A stretch of DNA of 64,000 nt from Mactromeris polynyma (GCA_032209605.1 JASFXZ010000001.1:19672256-19736255), one strand, 5' to 3'. Positions 36,205 through 49,372 are shown, numbered from the stretch's first letter. Made by a program: numbers and translations. The notes: generated by a model from the letters alone, not told the origin.

Positions 36205-38390
36205 ACGCAAGCGTACACCAAGTAAATCATGGACATTTAATTGAACTGGCTTTCAAATTTAGAACGAATTTGTTTTGACAGAAATGAATCTGAAGTGTAA
36301 CATTTAGATGGAAAATAGTTTGAACTGATACACTTAAATGGAAACAATGTGAGCCGAATATGAAATTCATTCATTTGGGATGGCAGTAAAACATTCCATA
36401 TATGTAGGTTTACGTTTAAATATAGTTATAAAGTAGTGATTATCAGTGTGAATTACGATTGTAGTTACGTACTTACAGTCTTTCGATGTCAAAGCTTGTC
36501 ATGGTGGGTATTGTAGCCTTAAATAAAGTATGTTTGCCATTTCTTGCCTTATTTACAAGTTTGACGGAGGCCAGTGCCTACATTTGCCTTGGTGTATCTA
36601 CAGGCCTGATTCACATATACATCTTATGTGTCCTGACCTTAATTACAAATACATTTTTCTATAACGATAGACATGTCACATACATTAGATAAGTCAATGA
36701 AGAAATTAAATAATAAATATATATATATCAGTTTTCCCTATTGCGACACAGATCAAACAGCACATTTGGTACTCATTCAAATAGCTTTCGAATTAATTCA
36801 TGTTATTTTAAGATTTGCTCGCTCAGTTGAATGCAGGTTTGTCTAAATATGTTTCTTATGACCAACCCATTCATTGATTTGTTTACATAATCACCACATA
36901 GTCATGTAATAGTATAAGTCAAATTCGCTATTTCTTTCATTATCGTGTTTACAACCTATTTACAGCGAGTTAAAAAGATATCACATGATTTAAACAACCT
37001 TCACTCCCTATACCCAATATCACGGATAAATCGACAATGAAAGCCTTATGAAACAGTTTTGTACACGCTGTAAATGTTTGTTTACTTGCTTGAAATGTCA
37101 GTAAAATAAAACAGGAAATATTTAAAAAAATATTCACTGACACGACGCCAATAATACACGGGACAAGTCAATACAGCGCTCAACTTTGTATATGTTGATT
37201 TTATCACGTTTGACATTTATGTGAATTATACAGTTAACATTAAGTATTAAAACATAACTATACTTAAACAAACCACTTTCACACTTTACATCATGGTTGA
37301 CAGTATAAGTAATATGTAAAGCGCTACCATGTATACGTAGCTGCTAAAATCAGACCCTCAGTATATACATGTATGCTGAAAAACATAATGTTACTTGATA
37401 CCGTCCATATATTGTATTGATTCGGAACGTACAGTACGATAAAGTAAAAAGTTCTTGGTCACTGACTGTGTCCACATTGCTCGCTTCGGGTGGCCGTTGT
37501 TCTGTTTGGAATTACAGGAGAAGTTAACATGTGAACAAATGAGAGACAGCAACTTGCCTTGTCATTTCAGCGATCAGATTGGCCAATTTTCTTGCCAATC
37601 GGTGCTTACTTACCGTCAATTGCTGCTTAGTTTTAATGCTTATCCACTAACCCCCCCCCCCCTCCTTCACTGTCCACTTTGATTCTCCTAGTTATTCCTT
37701 ATAGTATGCCAGGCCATTCATTGTGCCTCTGTTCCTTAACTTCATCAAGTGTCTTTTATGAATTGTTGTTTTCCCGGAGGTCTGCTTGGGGCGGCACTGT
37801 CTTATGTATGTGGCATTCCCTTTGGCTACTTATTCTCTCTCTTTAAGTCTAGATACAATACCCATGTTATAATTGCTCTGAACAATTATGTTTCGTGAAT
37901 ACAATTTTATTTTGACGCAATACATTTTGAGCATACATCATTATTACATACACCAAATGGCTTTGTTTGTTGATATAATGTTACCTTGTTGATAAAACTC
38001 TTGTTAAAATACCCATAATTTGTTTTTTATGTTGTTAGCATGGTAAATAATCATTCAATGTAAATAGCATTTTATATTTGATAAAGTGGTTTTAGTGTAA
38101 CTGAACGTACCATCGTTCGACCATCGAGTACTTGATTACGTTGTATATTTGTTAGTGGTATTACAAGTGTATAATATAATAGCTGTCATATATACATGCA
38201 TATACAGTCATGAATGAATGTAACGTGAGAGGAAGTGGTTTGCATAAAACATACCAATTTGACACGATGACAGAAATGACTAAACCCTATAAAACAAGAC
38301 ACGTTGTCTTAAATTGTATACCAATCAAAATAAAGCACGTTATATGTATACATGTAAAAAATAAAGCACGTGTTCGATCTATTGATTTGT
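36205..38390. other. Non-coding stretch
   Basis: AT-rich, with a C-run at ~37651-37663. No coding frame with domain, signal peptide or splice support was found. Confidence 0.4.
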
Positions 38391-38924
38391 GTATTTGGAA
38401 GATTTGACACTGCTCTGGTCTGTAGTTCCTCAGTTAGGATCAATACCAGGTTTCTTCTGTATTGGTCGTATAATAGCATTCTTTAACGCCTTAGGCACAT
38501 GTCAAGTAATAATGTACATGTACACATATGTTTGTTCTCAATGACTTTATGGCTTATAGGTCTGAAAATATTGTGACTCATACCTAGATCAACATGTTTG
38601 TATCTGTTGTGTGCTGATGATTATTTCGGTAAACGCATTATAAGCATCTTATAAGTATGTGTATTCATATTCTTTTTCTCAGTATTTAAACTATTATACA
38701 AGATCTGCCGTAGCAATAATATTTTCCTTGATTTTGTCTTTATATCAACATAAGGTCGAGGGTTTTACATCATGTTTGTGTGTTGTGTCCCTTTGTCTTT
38801 GTACATGTTTACAGGTATGTTTATATACTCAAATCCCCTTACCTTTTGTGGTAGCTTCGCACTTTGTGTGTGGCATTACCTGTTCGACTTTGATATTCAT
38901 GTTTGATAGAATAACAAAACATTC

Positions 38925-39184
38925 GTTGTGGATGCAGTTAAAGATTTATTGTAATAAATATGCGCAGTATCAACAACAAATCCTAAAATATATATATCAA
39001 ATCGTTTCAAAAGCTTTTTGCGGGAAGTCGTCTGTGGTCATCGATTATTCTGAAAGCATATTGTGTATCACGAATTACATTCGATATGGTTAGAGAAATT
39101 GATAAAACACTTATAGTATATTTGATAATTAAGTCTTGACAACCTAAGGCATTTGGTCATTTGACGTTTTATACAGTTCAATCA
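38925..39184 (-). other. Probable 3'UTR exon, gene A
   Basis: A splice donor follows the stop, so a further exon is expected. A conserved acceptor-like tatcgtttag lies at 39185, and minus-strand AATAAA at 38950-38945 would end the transcript. Both features are preserved around 43630/43400, 47800/47570 and 58880/58650 for genes B, C and D. The exact acceptor is inferred. Confidence 0.4.
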
Positions 39185-39399
39185 CTAAACGATAATCAGA
39201 ACATACATTACTGATACATGCTTTACATATAAACACATATCTAAAAAGCAAATATTAAATAATGAAATACATTTGTCCACGCTCATTGTAAAAACCCAAG
39301 TGAAACATACGCCTCAAATTATTCATTTGTATAGCAACACGTTGATATTAAATTTTTAATCTTGCATTAATATTTTGTTATTATAGTAATCTTACCATT

Positions 39400-40350
39400 C
39401 TAGTAGTCATCGTTTCCGCCATGCCCACCACTACTTCCACCATAACTATTACTACTTCTACCATAACTATTACTACTACTACCATAACTATTACCACCCT
39501 TGCTACTACCACCACGATTACCACCAAGTCCACCAACCGTCGATGTTAGCAGATTAATTATCAGCATAAACACCACAACTGAAAGAGACATGTGTCGTTA
39601 TATTGCACCAACCATTTTATGATATTTATCAACAAAATAAGATAAGACAGTCATATCTGATTGAAGCCAAAATCTTTATAATGAAGATGTTATATGATTC
39701 ATTGAAGTTATAGTAAATATCGTATTTATGTAGATTTCACAACAGTGACACCAATGCTATAATGGTATAAATGCCATAAAACGCAAACATGCGACTAAAA
39801 TTTCGGAAGTTACGTACATCCTTATTTATCATTATTGGCTTTGAATGCGTTACATATGTATATATAGTTTATCACATTATGCCTATAAGTTTGTTTTGTT
39901 CTGAAAGGAATAAATGTGTACGCTTACTAAATATTATCAGTTGGAATATTCCACCAAATGCACCGCCCATTCCTCCTCCTCCTCCTCCCATACCTGAAAG
40001 CAATAGATGGTGTAAGTATTTGTTGAGTATATCATACATTTTATCAGGCTCCACAGAGTTCAACATTCCTAAACCACATTTCGAATCAATGAATGATATT
40101 TCACTACTTTGAATTAATTCATATTCTTTAACAAAAAACGTATCAAATTAAACAACATTTATATCAGAAACAATATTTTTTTTTAACTCATACCCATGCC
40201 ATAGCCGCCTCCGCCCATGCCTCCACCACCTCTCATCATACCACCGCCGTATCCACCGTATCCACCGTAACCCCCGTAGCCCATCATTTGGGTACAAGAC
40301 ACCAACGCCACACAAACAACAGCAAACACACTCAACAATAACAGCTTCAT
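39400..40350 (-). CDS. Gene A: secreted glycine-rich protein with central hydrophobic block
   Basis: Coding exons (minus) are 40350-40194, 39993-39928 and 39578-39400, giving 133 residues. Both introns are phase 1, with donors gtatga and gtaagc and acceptors ctttcag and tctttcag. Residues 1-19 are a signal peptide (MKLLLLSVFAVVCVALVSC). Then follow MMGYGGYGG repeats, GGGMMRGGGGMGGGGYGM, a Gly run, AFGG and the hydrophobic run I68-L85 (IFQLIIFIVVFMLIINLL, split at residue 75 by the intron). TSTVGGLGG and a Ser/Asn/Tyr/Gly tail ending GGNDDY complete it. A gtaaga donor sits four bases after the TAG stop. The 5' leader is spliced: exon 2 begins at 40369, and exon 1 ends at 40698 just below a TATA box. 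Function is inferred as a secreted or membrane-tethered structural matrix protein. It resembles mollusc shell glycine-rich proteins in composition, but I do not assign it to a named family. Confidence 0.87.
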
Positions 40351-40738
40351 TTTTGGATTTGTTGGTAATCTGAAAAATGATAGCGATACGTCTACCTCGA
40401 GTATGCACACGTGTTGATGTTACACATTAGAGTCCATTACTATATTAAGTCGTGAGTGCGAAATTGTCTATCAGGATAGACGTAAAGAACCATATGTTGC
40501 GCTTCAATACCCCAATGTACATGTAATATATTATATATATATTGTTAATTAGTAAATATATGCACACACAGAACCAGAACAGTAAAACATATGCAACCAC
40601 GGAATACAACAGAATTAACAATTTTACAACAAGTGTTTAAAAGTGTTAATCAGAAGTTCATATTTGAAATGAAACATGTTTTGAAACAAACTCTTACCTG
40701 CAAGATATCAAATGCAATGGTGACTGTGCCTACGACGG

Positions 40739-40746
40739 TATTTATA
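40739..40746 (-). promoter_or_regulatory. TATA box, gene A
   Basis: Minus-strand TATAAATA within gtataaatacc, preceded by ctcgaaaaaa. Exon 1 would be only ~15-25 bases and ends cttgcag before gtaagag at 40697. The arrangement is repeated in B, C and D. Confidence 0.75.
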
Positions 40747-40924
40747 CTTTTTTCGAGTGAGGAAGTGAAGAATTCAACTCTTAACAAATGTTGACACCTC
40801 ATGTTGTATTATGTTTGTGGTATGTCTGGTAGGACCATTCGTCACTCCAACCCTGAAATGACGTTTTTAACTATAACTTATCAGAAGTATCGATTGCATT
40901 TACCACGAATAATTTGAGCATTTC

Positions 40925-41900
40925 AAAACTGTCACGGTCCTCCCGCGAATAGAGGAGAACTGTCCCTAATCACCAGGACTCCAACAAGAACCCTGTAAGA
41001 ATTATGAGGAATTTGCACGATTTCTACATTCGTACCCATTCGCCACTCAAAGCCGTGATAGTGGGACTTAGGTATATGACCCCAGTCTGAGTTATAAGTT
41101 TGAGTTATAATGCAGTACGAAGTTCAATTCGTGGTTATTCGTAGTGACTTCGTAGTGGGTCATATCAATTTGGAATATCCGTATGGCGTTCGTGGTGCCA
41201 GTACGACAATTTTGAACCTGCTCAAAACATTCCTAGCGATTCGTAGTACTTTCTTATTTGTAGCGCATTCGAACAACTTTCGTGTGGTTATCGAACTGGT
41301 CCGTGAACTAATTCTGTATACATCGTACTATTCGTACGACATTCGTAGCATATTTTGATGCTCATTCATGTTTTTGACTTCGACTGCCGTAAGAATGTCC
41401 ACGAATTGTTGCGAAGACCGACGAACTGACACGATGGTTTTTGAACAACCACAGACTTTTGATACAACCCGGAAGCATTATGACAGCGGTAAGAACCTCC
41501 ACGAACAGTGGCGATTATATCGAGAACGCGTAACGAATGCAACACTAACATCAAGCCGAATCAATGCGAATCTCTAGATTTCAATATAAATGTCATACGA
41601 ACCATGTAGGAACCTGTACGAATCACTACGAACAAAGTGCGAATGCAGTACGAATTAACAAGACCTATTACGAAATTATCGCGATCCCCCACGAATTGTG
41701 CAAAATCCGCACGAGTCGTGTGCAAAACGCTCATTTCAATTCTGAATCTACAAGTTCCTGTCTCCTTTTATATCTCATTACGAAACCAAATATATCCACT
41801 ATATTTTCCATCGAATGTTGTAGAAAACAATTAACAGTCATAAAAGCAATATGACCCTTAATACATGTGACATGAACCTGAACGATTTTTCCTAAAATCG
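40925..41900. mobile_element. ACGAA-rich degenerate element, unit A
   Basis: Starts near tcacggtcctcccgcgaatag. Motifs of the form ATTCGTAG dominate the left part (to ~41350) and ACGAAT or ACGAAC dominate the right part (from ~41385), so the short motif is dense and changes orientation at the middle. This looks like the subterminal repeats of a DNA transposon with no transposase left. The element lies between gene A and the next unit. Confidence 0.5.
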
Positions 41901-42846
41901 CTCGAATGAAACGAATGGTTGAGAATACAAATTTAAAAGGTTACAACCTCATATATTTTCATGTGGAACTTTGTTACTTTGGACCAAGGTGGAGATAGCT
42001 AAATCAATTTTATTTTGAGTTAATTTTAGGCATTTCCGAACTAACAAGCCACGGTTAAAGCTTTCACCAATACACCGCAATAGAAAGGTATTTAATCATA
42101 ACATTCACAATATTGCCTACAGCATTACACCATGTCTAAAACATCATGATTTTGAATGTAATTTGTTAATTGCATTAACATTGATTCTTTATTATCTTGC
42201 TTGCATGTGCCTGAGTATATGTATATGTTTTCACCAATTTCAGTAATGTATGTATAGGTATTGCAATATGCAAAAATATATCTAGATAAGAAGTTAAAAA
42301 ATAAATATGCATGATATATGTACCGTAAAATCACTACCGAATACTTACACATTAGTTACCATAACTTTGGTAAAATTTGATAATATGTTCTTTTCTTTAG
42401 TACATACGTGTATTTACGTGTGTTAGTAACGCAGATGTAAAATACTTACTAATTTTCTTACACAATATATTGCATAACAAGTTAAAATAATCATTAAAGA
42501 ATAAGATAATAAAATACACCAGCAAGAAAAACCTGGTCACATAAACATACCATTTATTTATACACTTACTATTAATGTGAATGAATAGAAAACACAAGTA
42601 CCCATCCGTACATGTATTTAGAAAGTAGTAAGAAATAAAAGTCATTTTAAGAATTTATAGAGAATCATCTATTTTAAGAACATAAAATACTTATTTTCCA
42701 CATCAATAAGAACATTTAGGCACACGTAGTTTAAAAAAGAATACAGTGAACATAGGATTTATAAACAATGAATTTTTAACAGTTTCTTAAAAATATTCAA
42801 CGATTGAGCTAATCATGCATCCATTATGCTTTTCTAAAATATTTGA
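41901..42846. other. AT-rich spacer, unit A
   Basis: No supported gene. It matches 46061-47040 of unit B with small differences. Hydrophobic minus frames here have no start or splice context. Confidence 0.5.
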
Positions 42847-43856
42847 TATAATTGGAAGATTTGACACTGCTCTGGTCTGTATTTCCTCAGTTAGGATCAA
42901 TACCAGGTTTCTTCTGTATTGGTCGTATAATAGCATTCTTTAACGCCTTAGGCACATGTCAAGTAATAATGTACATGTACACATATGTTTGTTCTCAATG
43001 ACTTTATGGCTTATAGGTCTGACAATATTTTGACTCATACATATATCAACATGTTTGTATCTGTTGTGTGCTGATGATTATTTCGGTAAACGCATTATAA
43101 GCATCTTATAAGTATGTGTATTCATATTCTTTTTCTCAGTATTTAAACTATTATACAAGATCTGCCGTAGCAATAATGTTTTCCTTGATTTTGTCTTTAT
43201 ATCAACATAAGGTCGAGGGTTTTACATCATGTTTGTGTGTTGTGTCCCTTTGTCTTTGTACATGTTTACAGGTATGTTTATATACTCAAATCCCCGTACC
43301 TTTTGTGGTAGCTTCGCACTTTGTGTGTGACATTACCTGTTCGACTTTGATATTCATGTTTGATAGAATAACAAAACATTCGTTGTGGATGCAGTTAAAG
43401 ATTTATTGTAATAAATAAGCGCAGTATCAACAACAAATCCAAAATGATAAATATCAAATCGTTTCAAAAACTTCTTGCGGGACGTCGTCTGTGGTCATCG
43501 ATTATTCTGGAAGCATATTGTGTATCACGAATTACATTCGATATGGTTAGAGAAATTGATAAAACACTTATAGTATATTAGATAATTAAGTTTTGACAAC
43601 CTAAGGCATTTGGTCATTTGACGTTTTATTCAGTTCACTCACTAAACGATAATCAGAACATACATTACTGATACATGCTTTACATATAAAAACATATCTA
43701 AAAAGTAAATATTAAATAATGAAATTCATGTGTCCACGCTCATAGTAAAAACCCAAGTGAAACATACGCCTCAAATTATTCATTTGTATAGCAAAACTTT
43801 GATATCAAATTTTTAATATTGCATTAATATTTTGTTATTATAGTTATCTTACCATT

Positions 43857-44819
43857 CTAGTAGTCATCGTTTCCGCCATGCCCACCACTACTTCCACCAT
43901 AACTATTACTACTACTACCATAACTATTACCACCCTTGCTACTACCACCACCACGACTACCACCAAGTCCACCAACCGTCGATGTTAGCAGATTAATTAT
44001 CAGCATAAACACCACAACTGAAAGAGACATGTGTCGTTATATTGCACCAACCATTTCATGATATTTATCAACAAAATAAGATAAGACAGTCATATCTGAT
44101 TGAAGCCAAAATCTTTATAATGAAGATGTTATATGATTCATTGAAGTTATAGTAAATATCGTATTTATGTAGATTTCACAACAGTGACACCAATGCTATA
44201 ATGGTATAAATGCCATAAAACACAAACATGCGACTAAAATTTCAGAAGTTACGTACATCCTTATTTATCATTATTAGCTTTGAATGCATTACATATGTAT
44301 ATATGGTTTATCACATTATGCCTGTAAGTTTGTTTTGTTCTGAAAGGAATAAATGTGTACGCTTACTAAATATTATCAGTTGGAATATTCCACCAAATGC
44401 ACCGCCCATCATTCCTCCTCCTCCTCCCATACCTGAAAGCAATAGATGGTGTAAGTATTTGTTGAGTATATAATACATTTTATCAGTTTCCACAGAGTTA
44501 AACATTCCTAAACCACATTTCGAATCAATGAATGATATTTCACTACTTTGAATTGTCTCATATTCTTTAACAAAAAACGTATTAAATTAAACAAACTTTA
44601 TATCAGATACAATATACCACTTTTACTCATACCCATGCCATAGCCGCCTCCGCCCATGCCTCCACCACCTCTCATCATACCACCGCCGTATCCACCGTAT
44701 CCACCACCGTATCCACCGTATCCACCGTATCCGCCGTAACCCTTGTAGCCCATGATAGGGGTACAATACACCAACGCCACACAAACAACGGCAAATACAC
44801 TCAACACTAACTGATTCAT
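43857..44819 (-). CDS. Gene B: secreted glycine-rich protein with central hydrophobic block
   Basis: Coding exons (minus) are 44819-44633, 44432-44367 and 44017-43857, giving 137 residues with the same phase-1 introns as gene A. The signal peptide is MNQLVLSVFAVVCVALVYC. The mature start is TPIMGYKGYGG, followed by six or so GGY steps, more than in A. Exon 3 has GGGGGMMGG, then AFGG and the same hydrophobic run (residues ~78-95). The tail is shorter than in A by six codons (one SSNSYG-type repeat lost, a GG gained) and ends GGNDDY. A donor follows the stop at the same spacing. Exon 2 begins at 44839 and exon 1 ends at 45175. By signal peptide and mature start, B groups with C, not with its neighbour A. 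Confidence 0.86.
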
Positions 44820-45215
44820 TTTTGGATTTGTTTGCTAACCTGAAAAATGATAGCGATACGCTTACCTCGAGTATGCACACGTGTTGATGTTACACATTAG
44901 AGTCCATTACTATATTAAGTCGTGAGTGCGAAATTGTCTATCAGGATAGACGTAAAGAACCATATGTTGCGCTTTAATACCCCAATGTACATATACTAGT
45001 AATATATTATATCTACATAGTTAATTAGTAAATATATGCACACACAGAACCAGAACAGTAAAACATATGCAACCACGGAGTACAACAGAATTAACAATTT
45101 TACAACAAGTGTTTAAAAGTGTTAATCAGAAGTTCATATTTAGAAATGAAACATGTTTTGAAACAAACTCTTACCTGCAAGATATCAAATGCAATGGTGA
45201 CTGTGCCTACGACGG

Positions 45216-45223
45216 TATTTATA
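45216..45223 (-). promoter_or_regulatory. TATA box, gene B
   Basis: Same TATAAATA context as gene A. The donor of exon 1 lies at 45174. Confidence 0.75.
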
Positions 45224-45399
45224 CTTATTTCGAGTGAGGAAGTAAGAATTCAACTCTTAACAAATGTTGACACCTCGTGTTGTATTATGTTTGTGGTATG
45301 TCTGGTAGGACAATTCGTCACTCCAACCCTGCAATGACGTGTTTAACTTTAACTTATCAGAAGTATCGATTGCATTTACCACGAATAATTTGAGCATTT

Positions 45400-46060
45400 C
45401 AAAACTGTCACGGTCCTCCCGCGAATAGAGGAGAACTGTCCCTAATCACCAGGACTCCAACAAGAACCCTGTAAGAAATATGAGGAATTTGCACGATTTC
45501 TACATTCGTACCCATTCGCCACTATTCGTACGACATTCGTAGCATATTTTGATGCTCATTCATGTTTTTGACTTCGACTGCCGTAAGAATGTCCACGAAT
45601 TGTTGCGAAGACCGACGAACTGACACGATGTTTTTTGAACAACCACAGACTTTTGATACAACCCGGAAGCATTATGACAGCGGTAAGAACCTCCACGAAC
45701 AGTGGCGATTATATCGAGAACGCGTAACGAATGCAACACTAATATCAAGCCGAATCAATGCGAATCTCTCGATTCCAATATGAATGTCATACGAACCATG
45801 TAGGAACCTGTACGAATCACTACGAACAAAGTGCGAATGCAGTACGAATTAGCAAGACATATTACGAAATTATCGCGATCCCACACGAATTGTGCAAAAT
45901 TCGCACGAGTCGTGTGCAAAACGCTCATTTCAATTCTGAATCTACAAGTTCCTGCCTCCTTTTATATCTTATTACAAAACCAAATATATCCACTATATTT
46001 TCCATCGAGTGTTGTAGAAAACAATTAACAGTCATAAAAGCAATATGACCCTGAATACAT
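45400..46060. mobile_element. ACGAA-rich degenerate element, unit B (left half mostly deleted)
   Basis: Same element as in unit A but lacking most of the ATTCGTAG half. The sequence passes from the left edge directly to the middle near 45525. Confidence 0.5.
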
Positions 46061-47040
46061 GTGATATGAACCTGAACGATTTTTTTTAAAATCGCGCGAA
46101 TGAAACGAATGGTTGAGAATACAAAAGTAAAAGGTTACAACCTCATATGTTTTCATGTGGAAGTTGACTCTTTGTAACTTTGGACCAAGGTGGAGATAGC
46201 TAAATCAATTTTATTTTGAGTTAATTTTAGGCATTTCCGAACTATCAAGCCACGGTTAAAGCTTTCACCAATGAACCGCAATAGAAAACATTCAAAATAT
46301 TGCCTACAGCATTACAACATGTCTAAACATCATGATTTTGAATGTAGTTTGTTAATTGCATTAACATTGATTCTTTATTATCTTGCTTGCATGTGCCTGA
46401 GTATATGTATATGTGTTCACCAATTTCAGTAATGTATATATAGGTATTGCAATATGCAACGTTATATCTAGATAAGAAGTTAAATAATAAATATACATGA
46501 TATATGTACCGTAAAATCACTACCGAATACTTACACATTAGTTACCATAACTTCGGTAAAAAATGATAATATGTTCTTTTCTTTAGTGCATACGTGTATT
46601 TACGTGTGTTAGTAACGCAGATGTAAAATACTTACTAATTTTCTTACACAACATATTGCATAACAAGTTAAAATAATCATTAAAGAATAAGATCATAAAA
46701 TACAACAGCAAGAAAAACCGGGTCACATAAACATACCATTTATTTATACACTTACTATTAATGTGAATGAATAGAAAATACAAGTAATCATCCGTACATG
46801 TATTTAGAAAGAAGTAAGAAATAAAAGCCAGAGTCATTTTAAGAATTTATAGAGAATCATAAATTTTAAGAACATAAAATACTTATTTTCCACATAAATA
46901 AGAACATTAAGGCACACGTATTTTAAAAAAGAATACAGTGAACATAGGATTTATAAACAATGAATTTTTAACAGTTTCTTAAAAACATTCAATGATTGAG
47001 CTAATCATGCATCCATTAGGCTTTTCTAAAATATTTGATA
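46061..47040. other. AT-rich spacer, unit B
   Basis: Counterpart of 41901-42846. Nothing coding is supported. Confidence 0.5.
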
Positions 47041-48012
47041 TAATTGGAAGATTTGACACTGCTCTGGTCTGTAGTTCCTTTGTTACAGGTTTATACAGTA
47101 GTGGTCGTATAAAAGCATTCTTTAACGCCTTAGGCACATGTCAAGTAATAATGTACATGTACACAGATGTTTGTTCTCAATGACTTTATGGCTTATAGGT
47201 CTGAACATATTGTGACTCATACCTAGATCAACATGTTTGTCTCTGTGGTGTGCTGACGATTATTTCGGTAAACGCATTATAAACATCTTATAAGTGTGAG
47301 TATTCATATTCTTTTTCTCAGTATTTAAACTATGATACAAGATCTGCCGTAGCAATAATGTTTTCCTTGATTTTGTCTTTATATCAACATAAGGTCGAGG
47401 GTTTTACATCATGTTTGTGTGTTGTGCTTCTTTGTCTTTGTACATGTTTACAGGTATGTTTATATACTCAAATCCCCTTACCTTTTGTTGTGGCTGCGCA
47501 CTTTGTTCGACTTTAATATTGATGTTTAATAGAATAACAAAACATTCGTTGTGATGCAGTTAAAGATTTATTGTAATACATATGCGCAGTATCAACAACA
47601 AATCCAAAATAAATATATCAAATCGTTTCAAAATCTTTTTGCGGGAAGTCGTCTGTGGTCATCGATTATTCTGAAAGCATATTGTGTATCACGTATTACA
47701 TTCGATATGGTTAGAGAAATTGATATAGTATATTAGATTATTAAGTTTTGACAATCTAACGCATTTGGTCATTTGACGTTTTATACAGTTCAATCACTAA
47801 ACGATAATCAGAATATACATTACTGATACATGCTTTACATATAAAAACATATCTAAAAAGCAAATATTAAATAATGAAATACATTTGTCCACGCTCATAG
47901 TAAAAACCAAAGTGAAACATACGCCTCAAATTATTCATTTGTATCGCAAAATGTTTGATATTAAATTTTAAATCTTCCATTAATATTTTGTTATTATAGT
48001 AATCTTACCATT

Positions 48013-48982
48013 CTAGTAGTCATCGTTTCCGTGATTACCACCATTGTTACCACCATAACTATTACCACTATTACCACCACCACCATAATTACTTCCACCA
48101 CCACTTCTACCACCGCCGAGACCACCTCCACCAAGTCCACCAACCGTCGACGTTAGCAGATTAATTATCAGCATAAACACCACAACTGAAAGAGACATTT
48201 GTCGTTGTATTGCACCAACCATTCCATGATATTTATCAACAAAATAAGATAAGACAGTCATATCTGATTGAAGCCAACATCTATATAATGAAGATGTTTT
48301 ATGATTCATTGAAGTTACAGTAAATATCGTATTTAAGTAGATTTCACAACTGTGACACCATTGATATAATGGTATAAATGCCATAAAACACAAACATGCG
48401 ACTAAAAATTAGAAGTTACGTACATCCTTATTTATCTTTATTAGCTTTGAAAGAAATACCTAAGTATATATGGTTAATCACATTATGTCTGTAAGTTTGT
48501 TTTGTTCTGAAATGAATAAATGTGGACGCTTACTAAATATTATCAGTTGGAATATTCCACCAAATGCACCGCCCATTCCTCCTCCTCCTCCTCCTCCTCC
48601 CATACCTGAAAGCAATAGATGGTGTAGGTATTTGTTGAGTATATAATACATTTTATCAGTTTCCACATAGTTCAACATTCCTAAACCACATTTCGAATCA
48701 ATGAATGATATTTCACTACTTTGAATTGTCTCATATTCTTTAACAAAAAACGTATCAAATAATCAAACTTTATATCAGATACAATAAACAACTTTTACTC
48801 ATACCCATGCCATAGCCGCCTCCGCCCATGCCTCCACCACCTCTCATCATACCACCGCCGTATCCACCGTATCCACCAGCGTATCCACCGTATCCACCGT
48901 AACCCTTGTAGCCCATGATAGGGGTACAATACACCAACGCCACACAAACAACGGCAAATACACTCAACAATAACTGATTCAT
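48013..48982 (-). CDS. Gene C: secreted glycine-rich protein with central hydrophobic block
   Basis: Coding exons (minus) are 48982-48805, 48605-48534 and 48185-48013, giving 140 residues, the longest of the set. The signal peptide MNQLLLSVFAVVCVALVYC and TPIMGYKGYGG start are like B, with one Gly-to-Ala change in the GGY array (GGYAGG). Exon 3 has an eight-Gly run, two more than A. The hydrophobic run (~77-94) is unchanged. The tail is remodelled to GGG/Asn-rich repeats (GGGGNSGNSYGGNNGG) and ends GNDDY. Same post-stop donor and same TATA and 5'UTR exon layout (exon 2 starts 49002, exon 1 ends 49332). Confidence 0.86.
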
Positions 48983-49372
48983 TTTTGGATTTGTTTGCTA
49001 ACCTGAAAAATGATAGCGATACGCTTACCTCGAGTATGCACACGTGTTGATGTTACACATTAGAGTTCATTACTATATTAAGTCGTGAGTGCGAAATTGT
49101 CTATCAGGATAGACGTAAAGAACCATATGTTGCGCTTCAATACCCAGATGTACATATAATATATTATATCTACATAGTTAATTAGTAAATATATGCACAC
49201 ACAGAACCAGAACAGTAAAACATATGCAAATACGGAATACAACAGAATTAACAATTTTACAACAAGTGTTTAAAAGTGTTAATCAGAAGTTCATATTTAG
49301 AAATGAAACATTTTTTGAAACAAACTCTTACCTGCAAGATATCAAATGCAATGGTGACTGTGCCTACGACGG

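Larger units (their letters stand above)
38394..42846. repeat. Tandem gene unit A (~4.45 kb)
   Basis: The bases from ttggaagatttgacactgct at ~38395 recur at ~42853 and ~47044, each starting a unit with one Gly-rich gene on the minus strand. Units A and B match through intergenic DNA as well as genes. The ~270-bp length difference lies in the ACGAA-rich block. Confidence 0.9.
42847..47040. repeat. Tandem gene unit B (~4.2 kb)
   Basis: Second unit, same order as A: 3'UTR region, gene, promoter, ACGAA-rich block, AT-rich spacer. Confidence 0.9.

Noticed and set aside
38659..39093. 144-codon plus frame, nearly repeated at 43116-43418
   Set aside because: It is antisense to the 3' region of genes A and B. 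The counterparts in units C and D contain stops, so conservation follows from duplication only.
39789..40112. 107-codon plus frame over gene A with a Pro run (similar at 44228 and 59449)
   Set aside because: It is the antisense shadow of the Gly-rich exon 3 and adjacent intron.
40148..40408. Alternative minus frame with WIRWIRRWYDERWW over the Gly-rich exon (also at 44623, 48795, 59847)
   Set aside because: Out-of-frame reading of exon 2. The signal peptide and the phase-consistent exons belong to the other frame.
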